From the NCBI RefSeq assembly GCF_042849255.1, contig NZ_AP026866.1:4278001-4342000 (forward strand): a DNA stretch of 64,000 nt, read 5' to 3'. The stretch is from Oceaniferula spumae. GTDB taxonomy: Bacteria > Verrucomicrobiota > Verrucomicrobiia > Verrucomicrobiales > Akkermansiaceae. Below the pieces are notes generated by a model. That model was not told the DNA's origin. It saw only the letters and a program-made list of their open reading frames with translations, and did no database searches. Made by a program: the position numbers and the translations under genes. This document shows, piece after piece, positions 35,749 through 45,355 of this stretch (within the stretch, counting starts at the first letter, position 1; each line of letters begins with the position of its first letter).

Positions 35749-37320
35749 TTACGCTTTTTTGAAGCTGTCCTCCGCAGGTGAATGGCCTGCAGAAACAACA
35801 GCCACGCCATTGCTGGCGAGGTGAGTCAGGCAGTGGTAAACATCCTCTGCATCGGCTTCGATCCATGACGCAATTTGATCGGCTGTTTGCTCGTTGTCAC
35901 CTAGTGCTCCTTTGACCTTTTGAAGTAGGTCCAGGAAGATGCCGGCAGCTGCCTTTCCTGCCTCCACACCTGGCTGGTGGTAGGCGTTGATGTTCACTAA
36001 CAGCGCGTAGTGGGAAACGGCACGCTCGAACAGGGCGATTAGAGCACCGATGGTGCGGGCGTTGACTTCTTCGATAGAAAGGGTGATGGATTTCCGGCCG
36101 CTCTCATAAAGTGCGGAACGAGTTCCACGAAGGAATCCCTGAAGATAGTCGGCAGAGGTGGTGTTAGGATCTACCTCTACGCTGTCGCCTTCACGTCCCT
36201 TACGAACTTCAATGAACGTAGCGAAGAAGTTTGGAACACCGTCGCGCAGTTGCTGCACGTAGGCGTGTTGGTCGGTGGAACCTTTGTTGCCGTAGACCGC
36301 GATGCCTTGGTGCACGGTGTTTCCGTCGAGATCCTTTTCCTTGCCGAGCGATTCCATCACCAGCTGCTGCAGATACTTGGAAAAGAGCACCAGAGAGTCT
36401 TTGTAGGGAAGAACGACCATGTCTTTTTCTCCTTTGCCATTCCCAGCGTGGTGCCAGGCGAGAGCGAGCTGCATAGCGGCATTGTCATCCACATTATCCA
36501 CGCGAGTGAGAGCGTCCATAGCGGCGGCACCCTCGAGGAACGCATCGATATCAATGCCCTGCAAGGCGGCTGGAACAAGACCAACAGTGGACATGACCGA
36601 TGTGCGGCCACCCACCCAGTCTTCCATTGGAAAAATAGTGAGGAAGTTGTTCTCCTTGGCGTAGTTGAAAAGTTTGGAGCCTTCTCCGGTGATGGCGGCT
36701 GCGTGTTGGCCGAACTCGAGACCAGTCGCCTCGTAGGCAGCTTGAGCTTCTAACATGCCATTGCGTGTTTCCGGTGTTCCTCCGGATTTGGATACCACGA
36801 CGGAAAGCGTTTTGCTCAACCCACCTTGAGTTTTGGTGATGATGTCGGTCAGGGTGGCGTCCATGCCCGCAGGGTCTGTATTGTCGAAGAAATAGGTCTT
36901 CAATGGGCTTTCTGCTCCGAGTGCCTCGTAGATGAATTGAGGTCCGAGTGCTGAACCACCGATGCCGATGATTAGCAGGTTTTCAAACCGACCGCCCTTG
37001 GTGTTGGCTATTTCACCACGGTGCACTTTCTTGGCAAAATCCTTCAGCTCTGCGAGAGGTTCAGTGATCTGTTTTTTGAGCTCATCGTTAGGCGCGAGAT
37101 CTGCGTTGCGTAACCAATAGTGACCGACCATGCGTCCCTCGTCTGGGTTCATGATCTCACCAGCTTCGATTTTTTTGATTCCGTCAAAAGCGCGCGAGAT
37201 TTCTTTTTCCAATTTCTTGGAATAGTCGGCTGGCATATCCATGCGAGAAGTGTCGATGGAGAAGCCTAGTTCAGGGTAGCGGGTGACGGAGTTTTGGTAG
37301 GTTTGCCAGAGAGAGGACAT
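35749..37320 (-). CDS. pgi: Glucose-6-phosphate isomerase
   Basis: 523 residues from ATG 37320. An in-frame extension to 37449 overlaps the divergent recQ gene and is not conserved. Visible: LLIIGIGGSALGPQFIYEAL (sugar-phosphate binding), VVSKSGGTPETRNGML, FPMEDWVGGRTSVMSTVGLV, and late DQHAYVQQLRDGVPNFFATF. The protein interconverts glucose-6-phosphate and fructose-6-phosphate and is the bacterial dimeric type. It is divergent from the first recQ gene with about 110 bases between. Confidence 0.95.
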   Translation of the reverse strand: MSSLWQTYQNSVTRYPELGFSIDTSRMDMPADYSKKLEKEISRAFDGIKKIEAGEIMNPDEGRMVGHYWLRNADLAPNDELKKQITEPLAELKDFAKKVHRGEIANTKGGRFENLLIIGIGGSALGPQFIYEALGAESPLKTYFFDNTDPAGMDATLTDIITKTQGGLSKTLSVVVSKSGGTPETRNGMLEAQAAYEATGLEFGQHAAAITGEGSKLFNYAKENNFLTIFPMEDWVGGRTSVMSTVGLVPAALQGIDIDAFLEGAAAMDALTRVDNVDDNAAMQLALAWHHAGNGKGEKDMVVLPYKDSLVLFSKYLQQLVMESLGKEKDLDGNTVHQGIAVYGNKGSTDQHAYVQQLRDGVPNFFATFIEVRKGREGDSVEVDPNTTSADYLQGFLRGTRSALYESGRKSITLSIEEVNARTIGALIALFERAVSHYALLVNINAYHQPGVEAGKAAAGIFLDLLQKVKGALGDNEQTADQIASWIEADAEDVYHCLTHLASNGVAVVSAGHSPAEDSFKKA

Positions 37321-37429
37321 GAAGAGACAATTACCGCTCGGGGGGATGAGGTCAAGCGTAGGGCGCGTCAGCACACTTTTATAACAATCCTTCATTGCTT
37401 GCTCTGTTTGCTCGGGTTTGAATGAGGAC

Positions 37430-39541
37430 ATGGCCGCTGCAGGAATCAAGGATGCGCTCGAAACTCTGAAGAAACACTTCGGTTTCGATGGCTTTCTCGA
37501 CGCTCAGGAGGAAGTGGTCGATCAGATTCTCTCCGGCCAAGATGGTCTGATTGTCATGCCGACCGGTGGCGGTAAGTCACTCTGTTATCAACTCCCGGCG
37601 ATGTGTCTTGATGGCGTGACCTTGGTTGTTTCTCCGCTGATCGCACTGATGAAGGACCAGGTGGATGCACTTCAGGAAAAAGGTATACCGGCCACGATGA
37701 TCAACTCCACCTTGTCGTGGGACGAGCAACGCCAGCGTATCGATCAAATGAAGCGCGGTGAGTTCAAGTTGGTATATATAGCTCCGGAACGATTCCGCGC
37801 CGCTGCTTTCATGGATGCATTGAAAGAGGTGAAAATATCTCTGTTTGCAGTCGATGAAGCTCACTGTTTGAGCCAATGGGGGCATGACTTTCGGCCGGAA
37901 TACATGCGACTGGGTAAGGCGCTGGATAAAATTGGCAGACCTCAGGCGATCGCGCTCACCGCAACGGCGACTCCGGTTGTTAGAAAAGATATTCTCGAAG
38001 TCCTCGCATTGCGCGAACCGTTCGAGACCGTCAGCGGCTTCAGTCGGCCCAACCTCTCGCTCAGCATCGTGGAGGTGGATAAGCATAAGGTGAAACACGC
38101 CCGTCTGCGCGAGATTGTCAGCCAGTGGAAGACCGGCATTGTTTACTGTTCCACCCGCAAACGCGTGGAGGAAGTCGGTGAACTTCTTCACAGCTGGGGA
38201 GTCAAAAGTATCGCATACCACGGTGGCATGACTCCGGACGAACGCGAGAGGACGCAGAATATCTTCATCAGCCGAAAGGCTGATGTGGCGGTGGCGACCA
38301 ATGCCTTTGGTATGGGTATTGACCGATCCGATGTCCGCTTTGTGCTTCACTACGAAGTGCCGGGCAGTATCGAAGCTTACTATCAGGAGGCGGGTCGTGC
38401 AGGTCGTGACGGCGAGGCCGCCTATTGTGAACTACTATTCAATTACGCCGATACTCGAACGCAGGAATTTTTCATTGAGGGTGCCAACCCAGGCTACAAA
38501 ACCATTTGTGACGTCTATCAGTTTTTGCAGAACGATTCCGATGCCAACTTCGAGATCCAGCGAACCATCGATGAAATCAAAGACGGCGCCGATGTCAAAA
38601 ACGGCATGGCGGTAGGCAGTGCCTTGGGTATTCTGATCCGCAATGGTTACCTCGAACGCTTCGACATTCCCGGCAAACGAATGAAGGGAACCCGCCTGCT
38701 CCAGCCGAATGTGCTCACTAGCAAACTCAACATCGATCAGTATGCGCTGGAGGAAAAGGAAAGGCGCGATCGTGAGAAGTTAGATTCCATGGTGCATCTC
38801 TGTTACGGCAGACAGTGCCGCCAGCAGGCGATCTTGGAATACTTCGGCGAGGAAGACGCGCAAACCTGTGGTACGTGTGATGTCTGTATCAATGCCTTCG
38901 GTGGCGAGGCTCGCGAGCCGGCCAGTGACGAGGAGCTTCTCATCGTCCGCAAAGCCCTCAGCGGTGTCGCCCGTATGAGCCGAAAAGTCGGAGGTAAGTG
39001 GGAGGGGATCTTTGGTCGTGGCCGCATCGTGCAAATGCTCATGGGCAGCAAGTCGCAGGAAATTAAACGTGTTAGATTGGATGAGCTCAGCACCCACGGC
39101 ATTCTCAAACCCTGCGGCACGGCCTATCTGAACGAACTATTTAGATCGCTACAAAATGCCGGACTCGTTTTCACCCAGCGTGGCGAGTTCCCGCTGCTGA
39201 CTCTCACTCCGCAGGGTGAGAAGGTGATGTTAGGGAAATCGTCCTGTCGTCTGGTCTGGCCCGAGAAGCATCAGGTCAGCGCAGTCAAGGAGTCGGACAT
39301 GATCATTGAGGAGTTCGGCTTTGATGGTCAGCTATACGATCGGCTCAGGGATTTACGGCAGAATCTCGCCCAACAAGAACGAGTGCCGCCTTATCAAATC
39401 TTTCCTAACAAAACACTCGAGTATTTTACCAGACTCCGACCGAAAACCATGGATGCCGGAATGCGCATCAAAGGGGTGGGCGAAGTGAAGGCCGCAAAGT
39501 ATCTGCAAGACTTCATCGATGAAATCCGCTCGTTTGATTGA
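37430..39541 (+). CDS. recQ: ATP-dependent DNA helicase RecQ (first copy)
   Basis: 703 residues from ATG 37430, which has GAGG a few bases upstream. Helicase core: MPTGGGKSLCYQLPAMCL (Walker A), VVSPLIALMKDQVDALQE, the DEAH box in FAVDEAHCLSQWGHDFRPEY, and ATNAFGMGIDRSDVRFVLHY with EAYYQEAGRAGRDGE. The zinc-binding RQC part is CYGRQCRQQAILEYFGEED then CGTCDVC, and an HRDC domain ends the protein (LYDRLRDLRQNLAQQERVPP). All expected domains are present. A second RecQ is at 46710-48914, so the window holds two paralogues. Confidence 0.95.
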   Translation: MAAAGIKDALETLKKHFGFDGFLDAQEEVVDQILSGQDGLIVMPTGGGKSLCYQLPAMCLDGVTLVVSPLIALMKDQVDALQEKGIPATMINSTLSWDEQRQRIDQMKRGEFKLVYIAPERFRAAAFMDALKEVKISLFAVDEAHCLSQWGHDFRPEYMRLGKALDKIGRPQAIALTATATPVVRKDILEVLALREPFETVSGFSRPNLSLSIVEVDKHKVKHARLREIVSQWKTGIVYCSTRKRVEEVGELLHSWGVKSIAYHGGMTPDERERTQNIFISRKADVAVATNAFGMGIDRSDVRFVLHYEVPGSIEAYYQEAGRAGRDGEAAYCELLFNYADTRTQEFFIEGANPGYKTICDVYQFLQNDSDANFEIQRTIDEIKDGADVKNGMAVGSALGILIRNGYLERFDIPGKRMKGTRLLQPNVLTSKLNIDQYALEEKERRDREKLDSMVHLCYGRQCRQQAILEYFGEEDAQTCGTCDVCINAFGGEAREPASDEELLIVRKALSGVARMSRKVGGKWEGIFGRGRIVQMLMGSKSQEIKRVRLDELSTHGILKPCGTAYLNELFRSLQNAGLVFTQRGEFPLLTLTPQGEKVMLGKSSCRLVWPEKHQVSAVKESDMIIEEFGFDGQLYDRLRDLRQNLAQQERVPPYQIFPNKTLEYFTRLRPKTMDAGMRIKGVGEVKAAKYLQDFIDEIRSFD

Positions 39542-39600
39542 TAAAGTGTTAGGTTTGGCCGTGGGGAACTGTCACAGAGCGAGAACCGAAAATACTGGTC

Positions 39601-40689
39601 ATGTCTGAGAAAGATGACTATGTTGGCACCGATATGGACGCACTGATCCAACATGTGGAAAACGGCACGGAGCTCAGCTCACGCGAGATTGATGTGGCAG
39701 CTGAGATGCTGCTGGATGCCGAGGTTTGTGATGAGAAAAAAGCCAGGTTCTTGAAGGCTCTCTCACAAAAGGGCGAGACTCCGGCCGAGATCGCCGGATT
39801 TGTCGAAGCCTTCCTTGAACGCGCCGTGGATCCCGGTGTTTCCGGCATGGAACTGGACGGCCCCACGATCGATGTCTGCGGAACCGGCGGAGACAAGCTC
39901 AACATGTTCAACGTTTCCACCACCAGCATGTTTGTCATTGCGGCAGGCGGTGCGGTGGTCGTGAAACACGGTAATCGTGGCATCACCTCCAAAAGTGGCG
40001 GCGCCGATGTGCTTGAAGCTCTCGGCATCAATATCGAACACTCGCCAGAAGACTTCAGAAAATGTCTCGAGCATGCCGGAGTCGGCTTTCTTTTTGCTCC
40101 AAAATATCACCCCGCATTCAAAGCCGTGGGCCCAGTGCGCGCCACCTTGGCCAAAGAGGGGATTCGAACGATTTTCAACCTCATCGGGCCTTTGTTGAAT
40201 CCAGCCAGACCGGAATGCCAGTTGGTAGGCGTCTGTGATCCTGACCTTGATTCTGCCTACGCCGATATCCTCCAACGCCTAGGTCGCGACAGTGCGTGGG
40301 TAGTTCACGGGATGACTGCCGACGGTGGCCCAGTCGATGAGGTGAGCCTGTTAGGGCCAACTCGAATTTGCAAAGCCGGAAGCTATCAATCACTGGTGGA
40401 TGAAGAAGTGACACCGGACGATTTCGGATTTTCCGCCTGTAAGGTAGAAGACCTTCGTGGTGGAGACGCTGAAGTGAATGCCGGAATTCTAACCGATATT
40501 CTCAGTGGTCGTGAAACCGGACCCAAGCGTGAGATGGTGCTGCTCAATGCCGGCGCCGGACTTGCCTGCGCGGGTCTTGCCGATTCGTTAGGCGATGCCG
40601 TCACCTTGGCCGCAGAGTTGATTGACTCTGGGCAGGCTCTTGAACGCCTCCATAAGCTGCAAGCGATTAGCAAAGAACTCAGCGCCTAA
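39601..40689 (+). CDS. trpD: Anthranilate phosphoribosyltransferase
   Basis: 362 residues, slightly longer than usual. Core motifs: VDVCGTGGDKLNMFNVSTTS-type PRPP site (seen as IDVCGTGGDKLNMFNVS), VVKHGNRGITSKSGGADVLE, and FLFAPKYHPAFKAVGPVRAT with GIRTIFNLIGPLLNPARPEC. It attaches phosphoribose to anthranilate in tryptophan synthesis. No other trp gene is next to it. It starts 60 bases behind recQ on the same strand. Confidence 0.94.
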   Translation: MSEKDDYVGTDMDALIQHVENGTELSSREIDVAAEMLLDAEVCDEKKARFLKALSQKGETPAEIAGFVEAFLERAVDPGVSGMELDGPTIDVCGTGGDKLNMFNVSTTSMFVIAAGGAVVVKHGNRGITSKSGGADVLEALGINIEHSPEDFRKCLEHAGVGFLFAPKYHPAFKAVGPVRATLAKEGIRTIFNLIGPLLNPARPECQLVGVCDPDLDSAYADILQRLGRDSAWVVHGMTADGGPVDEVSLLGPTRICKAGSYQSLVDEEVTPDDFGFSACKVEDLRGGDAEVNAGILTDILSGRETGPKREMVLLNAGAGLACAGLADSLGDAVTLAAELIDSGQALERLHKLQAISKELSA

Positions 40690-40829
40690 CGACTGCTCAA
40701 CGTCGTTCTATTGACCGTTGTTGTTCGATGGCGGAATAAATAGAATAATTTTAGCGGCACAATCCTCATATCCATGTAGTATGTGTCGTTGCTTTCCTAG
40801 CAGCACGAAGATTTAAACTAACAGACAAT

Positions 40830-41933
40830 ATGAGTTCACACGTAAAACCATCCGACATGCCGAAGGACAGAGACTTCACCGGTGGCATGATCCACTCCGA
40901 ATCTTGCTCCTACATCGGCTCCACAGGTGAGAAGAAATTGGATGAGCAAATTCTTAAACTTGCCAATGAAGTGGCATCCAGTGGTAAGGAAAGTTGTCTG
41001 TTAGCCGAGATGATGATTTCCGCCGTGCGTATTTCGCGTGGGGCTGTAACGGATGGCGATTTCAAAACCATCAATCGCGCAGTGAAGGAAATGCGCATCG
41101 CCAACGAGGTCTTTTACCCCTACCGCGATTGCCGAAAAGTTGCCGTCTTTGGCTCCGCACGTACCGATCCGGAAGAGCCCGAATACAAAGCTGCGGTCGA
41201 ATTCACCGAGAAGATGCGTGAAGCCGGATTCATGACGATCACCGGCGCCGGTCCGGGAATTATGGCAGCAGGTAACGAGGGCGCTGGGCGTGAGGACAGC
41301 TTCGGACTCAACATCAATTTACCCTTCGAAGCCGCAGCCAATGCTTTCATCGCAGGGGATGAGAAACTGGTCGATTTTAACTTCTTCTTTACCCGTAAGC
41401 TTTCCTTCGTCAAAGAGTCCGATGCTGTAGCCGCCTTCCCTGGAGGGTTCGGCACCATGGATGAAATTTTCGAAACCCTGACACTGATTCAGACCGGTAA
41501 AGCAGCGATCTATCCACTGGTGTTGATCGATGCCAAAGGTGGCAAGTATTGGAAATTCTGGCAGCAGTTTGTGGTTGAGCATCTCAGCCGCCTGAAGCTG
41601 ATCTCTGAGGATGATTTCTCTCTCTACAAAGTCACCGATGATGTTGACGAGGCCATTGAGGAAATCACCCGCTTTTATTCTAATTTCCACTCATACCGCT
41701 ACTGCGGTGATCGTTTGGTGATCCGTATGCAGGAGAAGCTCACCGAGGCGAAGATGAAAAAAATCCGCAAAGAGTTCGCTGACATCGTCAAAAGCGGTGA
41801 CTTCGAACAAGGGGGACCTCTGCCAGCCGAAAGCGGCGATGAGAAAATCCAAGATCTACCACGTCTGATCTTCCGCCACCGCCGCCGCAATTTCGGCCGC
41901 CTCCGTCAGTTGATCGACATGATCAACGAGTAG
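40830..41933 (+). CDS. LOG-family protein (Rossmann-fold, PGGxGTxxE)
   Basis: 367 residues. The LOG/lysine-decarboxylase-like Rossmann domain spans about 95-280: CRKVAVFGSARTDPEEPEYK, TITGAGPGIMAAGNEGAGRE and the signature FPGGFGTMDEIFETLTLIQT. It carries N- and C-terminal extensions, as in the long bacterial forms. LOG proteins release free bases from nucleoside monophosphates, though long forms are less well defined. The 3' end overlaps the convergent gene by 11 bases. Confidence 0.87.
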   Translation: MSSHVKPSDMPKDRDFTGGMIHSESCSYIGSTGEKKLDEQILKLANEVASSGKESCLLAEMMISAVRISRGAVTDGDFKTINRAVKEMRIANEVFYPYRDCRKVAVFGSARTDPEEPEYKAAVEFTEKMREAGFMTITGAGPGIMAAGNEGAGREDSFGLNINLPFEAAANAFIAGDEKLVDFNFFFTRKLSFVKESDAVAAFPGGFGTMDEIFETLTLIQTGKAAIYPLVLIDAKGGKYWKFWQQFVVEHLSRLKLISEDDFSLYKVTDDVDEAIEEITRFYSNFHSYRYCGDRLVIRMQEKLTEAKMKKIRKEFADIVKSGDFEQGGPLPAESGDEKIQDLPRLIFRHRRRNFGRLRQLIDMINE

Positions 41934-42729
41934 GACGCTGTGAAGGTCGAGCTGGCTGGTTGTGTGGTGGACGCACTACAGGTGGCGATACCGGTGGGCT
42001 CTGTGGTGATTGTGGATCCGGCCAAGTCGTGGTTCCGGCTGGTATGGCTGGACGATTTCGGCTTGGATGGGAGCGAGGGGGCGCAGGATGCCGAGAGTGA
42101 GATGGTTCCACCACGATCACTTGTTGTGGTGGGCAATCTTGTTGAGAGCTAATTTCGTTAGTGCGCTGGACGATCTGGTCTTGGTTACTTTTTAAAGCGG
42201 CTAGCTCTCTCTGTAGTCGTGCCAAATCATTGGCATGTTTACGTTCCAGATCCACTTTGCGCCACGTGAAATAGCGCTGTTCATACTGTTGGATGGGAGC
42301 AAGAAGTTCGCTGCTACGTTCTGAGAGTTTGCTGATTTGTTCTGAAAGCTCCTTTGGCAGAATCACAAAAACTGCCAACTCAGTCATTGCCTGCCCCTTG
42401 AGCTTACAGTCGAGCGCAACGGTTAGCAATCGGTCAGGCGACTCTCCGGCTTTACACATTTCTGTGACGGTCTCCAGCTCGTCGCGGTAATTGAAAATCG
42501 ACTGATACAGAGCTTTGTGACCAGGGCTAAGGCCCCAGTTTTTCCCCGCCGATGCAGCGCGGAAATCGCGAGCGAGTTTGTTAGTTGCTGCGTGGAGAAT
42601 ACCCGCCTTTTCCTTCAAAATCTGAGGCGATGGAGTATCATCTGCGACGTCAGGCTCAGCGTGGACGTGCGGTTGAGATACAAAACAGAAAATGACCGTG
42701 GACAGCAGGGTAGGTAGAATTTTACGCAT
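41923..42729 (-). CDS. Secreted coiled-coil protein with proline-rich tail
   Basis: About 268 residues from ATG 42729. Signal peptide ILPTLLSTVIFCFVSQPHVH with cleavage after AHA-like HAE. The middle has long helices and a coiled coil (VDLERKHANDLARLQRELAA) rich in Leu, Glu and Lys; the last 70 residues are Pro/His/Arg-rich. I recognise no family. Its last 11 bases overlap the LOG gene on the other strand. Confidence 0.6.
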   Translation of the reverse strand: MRKILPTLLSTVIFCFVSQPHVHAEPDVADDTPSPQILKEKAGILHAATNKLARDFRAASAGKNWGLSPGHKALYQSIFNYRDELETVTEMCKAGESPDRLLTVALDCKLKGQAMTELAVFVILPKELSEQISKLSERSSELLAPIQQYEQRYFTWRKVDLERKHANDLARLQRELAALKSNQDQIVQRTNEISSQQDCPPQQVIVVEPSHSRHPAPPRSHPSRNRPAIPAGTTTWPDPQSPQSPPVSPPVVRPPHNQPARPSQRPTR

Positions 42730-42795
42730 GACTTTGGTTGAGTTATAGGATTGGACGAGGCTGGACTTTCTTTTATTCAACATACGATGCTTTTC

Positions 42796-43495
42796 TCATT
42801 TCCCCAACGGGGAAATTCATACCAGCTTGGGGAGCATCCCCAAGAATGGTATGCGAGTGATGAGCGTTGGCTGAAGGCCAACTTCATAGGTTCCACCATT
42901 AATCCCAAACATACCGTTCATCGAACTCGATTCCATATTTCCCCAAAAACGCCCGGAACTCGTCTTGAAAAGTTTGTTTCCGATGGTGCTCCTCCTGCTT
43001 GGAAATGTAGGTAATCAACGCGTCAAGATGTGAGGCGCTCACCGAGAAAGCACCGTAACCAGTTTGCCAATGGAATGCGTCGTATTTGGCGTCTTGTTTT
43101 TTGATCCAGACCGTCGAGGTGCGTTTGATGTGTCCCACAAAGTGACTGAGGTCTGAGGTTCTTGGCTGGCGCAATGCCAGATGGACATGGTCTTTCACTC
43201 CGCCCACGCGATAACACTCCCAACCTTCATCACGCGCGGTGGTGGCGAGGTAGGCGTGGAGTTTTGGTTGGATTTGTGCATCGATCCATTCATGGCGGTC
43301 TTTGGTGCTGAAGATGAGGTGGATGATGACCTTGGATAACGATTGGGGCATTTGTTATTTTTATCAGAGGTTCACAAGGGTGACCATTGGGAAATGCGCG
43401 GCCTATGAAGTTGGCCTTCAGCCAACGGATACATGGATCGTTCAGACCTGGGGATGCTCCCCAGGCTGGTATGAGTTTCCCCTTTGGGGAAATGA
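42796..43495. mobile_element. RAYT element with about 95-bp inverted terminal repeats
   Basis: Left arm 42796-42890 and right arm 43402-43495 are near-perfect inverted copies, both with TCATTTCCCCAA at the outer end and GGCCAACTTCATAGG at the inner end. Each arm contains small hairpins (TTTCCCC/GGGGAAA, TTGGGGA/TCCCCAA type, and TTGGCTGAAGGCCAA). The IS200-like transposase gene lies between them. No target duplication was found at the edges. Confidence 0.85.
42899..43351 (-). CDS. REP-associated tyrosine transposase (RAYT, Y1/IS200 family)
   Basis: 150 residues starting MPQSLSKVIIHLIFSTKDRH. The metal-binding HUH-type pair is in GGVKDHVHLALRQP and the active tyrosine in the final helix region DALITYISKQEEHHRKQTF. 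The length and 'YISKQEEHHRKQTFQDEF' ending are typical of RAYT proteins, which nick and join REP hairpins without duplicating a target. It sits inside an inverted-repeat element and is probably intact. The surrounding arms are likely its substrate. Confidence 0.92.
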   Translation of the reverse strand: MPQSLSKVIIHLIFSTKDRHEWIDAQIQPKLHAYLATTARDEGWECYRVGGVKDHVHLALRQPRTSDLSHFVGHIKRTSTVWIKKQDAKYDAFHWQTGYGAFSVSASHLDALITYISKQEEHHRKQTFQDEFRAFLGKYGIEFDERYVWD

Positions 43496-43512
43496 CTGCG
43501 GATTGTGGACGC

Positions 43513-43549
43513 ACAAAAAATGGCGAAACGGACGGTGCCGTTTCGCCAT
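43513..43549 (-). terminator. Intrinsic terminator downstream of gnd
   Basis: ATGGCGAAACGG (43520-43531) pairs perfectly with CCGTTTCGCCAT (43538-43549). On the minus strand the stem is followed by a run of six T bases. It lies about 70 bases past the gnd stop. Confidence 0.75.
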
Positions 43550-43621
43550 GAAATGTTGGAGTCGGTTGACGGTGTCGCGTTTCTAACCGACCACCGCCTA
43601 CTTACTACTGTCCACTGAACC

Positions 43622-45052
<1,431 letters not shown>

Positions 45053-45163
45053 AAATGTTGAGTTGGTTGAGGGCGCATTATTCACGGGCGACGACATGAA
45101 GCAATGCGAACTTGCGTCAGAATAGGCTAGAGATTGCGCAATTACGGGCTAAAAACGGAGATA

Positions 45164-45342
45164 ACAAGTCGCACCGGAGCCAAGACTGGTGGAAACGGAG
45201 ATCCCAGATGATCGAATCCGCCTCTCTGGGGTAACCCCAGGGGATTGTATAGCTGATACACGACGCAGCCAAGGGCTCGTCCCACTGCCATGGGAGAATC
45301 CCTTGGCCCTACAGGATAGGTTGGCTCCGGTGTCGATTTTGT
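45164..45342 (+). ncRNA. Candidate retron msr-msd RNA
   Basis: Complementary ends: a1 CACCGGAGCCAA (45172-45183) pairs exactly with a2 TTGGCTCCGGTG (45321-45332), and the pairing continues outward past one bulged T (GTCG with CGAT, and further to 45164/45342). Between them are three hairpins: CTGGGG-TAA-CCCCAG (45226-45240, extendable to 45223-45243), TGTAT-AGCTG-ATACA (45246-45260), and a long stem GCCAAGGG (45268-45275) with CCCTTGGC (45300-45307) enclosing TCCCA-CTGCCA-TGGGA (45280-45295). The first two fit msr and the last fits msd. It ends about 15-20 bases before the reverse transcriptase gene on the same strand. Branch guanosine not assigned. Confidence 0.72.
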
Positions 45343-45355
45343 TTTTTGACCGACG

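Noticed and set aside
45053..45163. Possible small effector gene upstream of the retron RNA
   Set aside because: No open frame with a ribosome site fits between gnd and the RNA; it most likely holds promoters.
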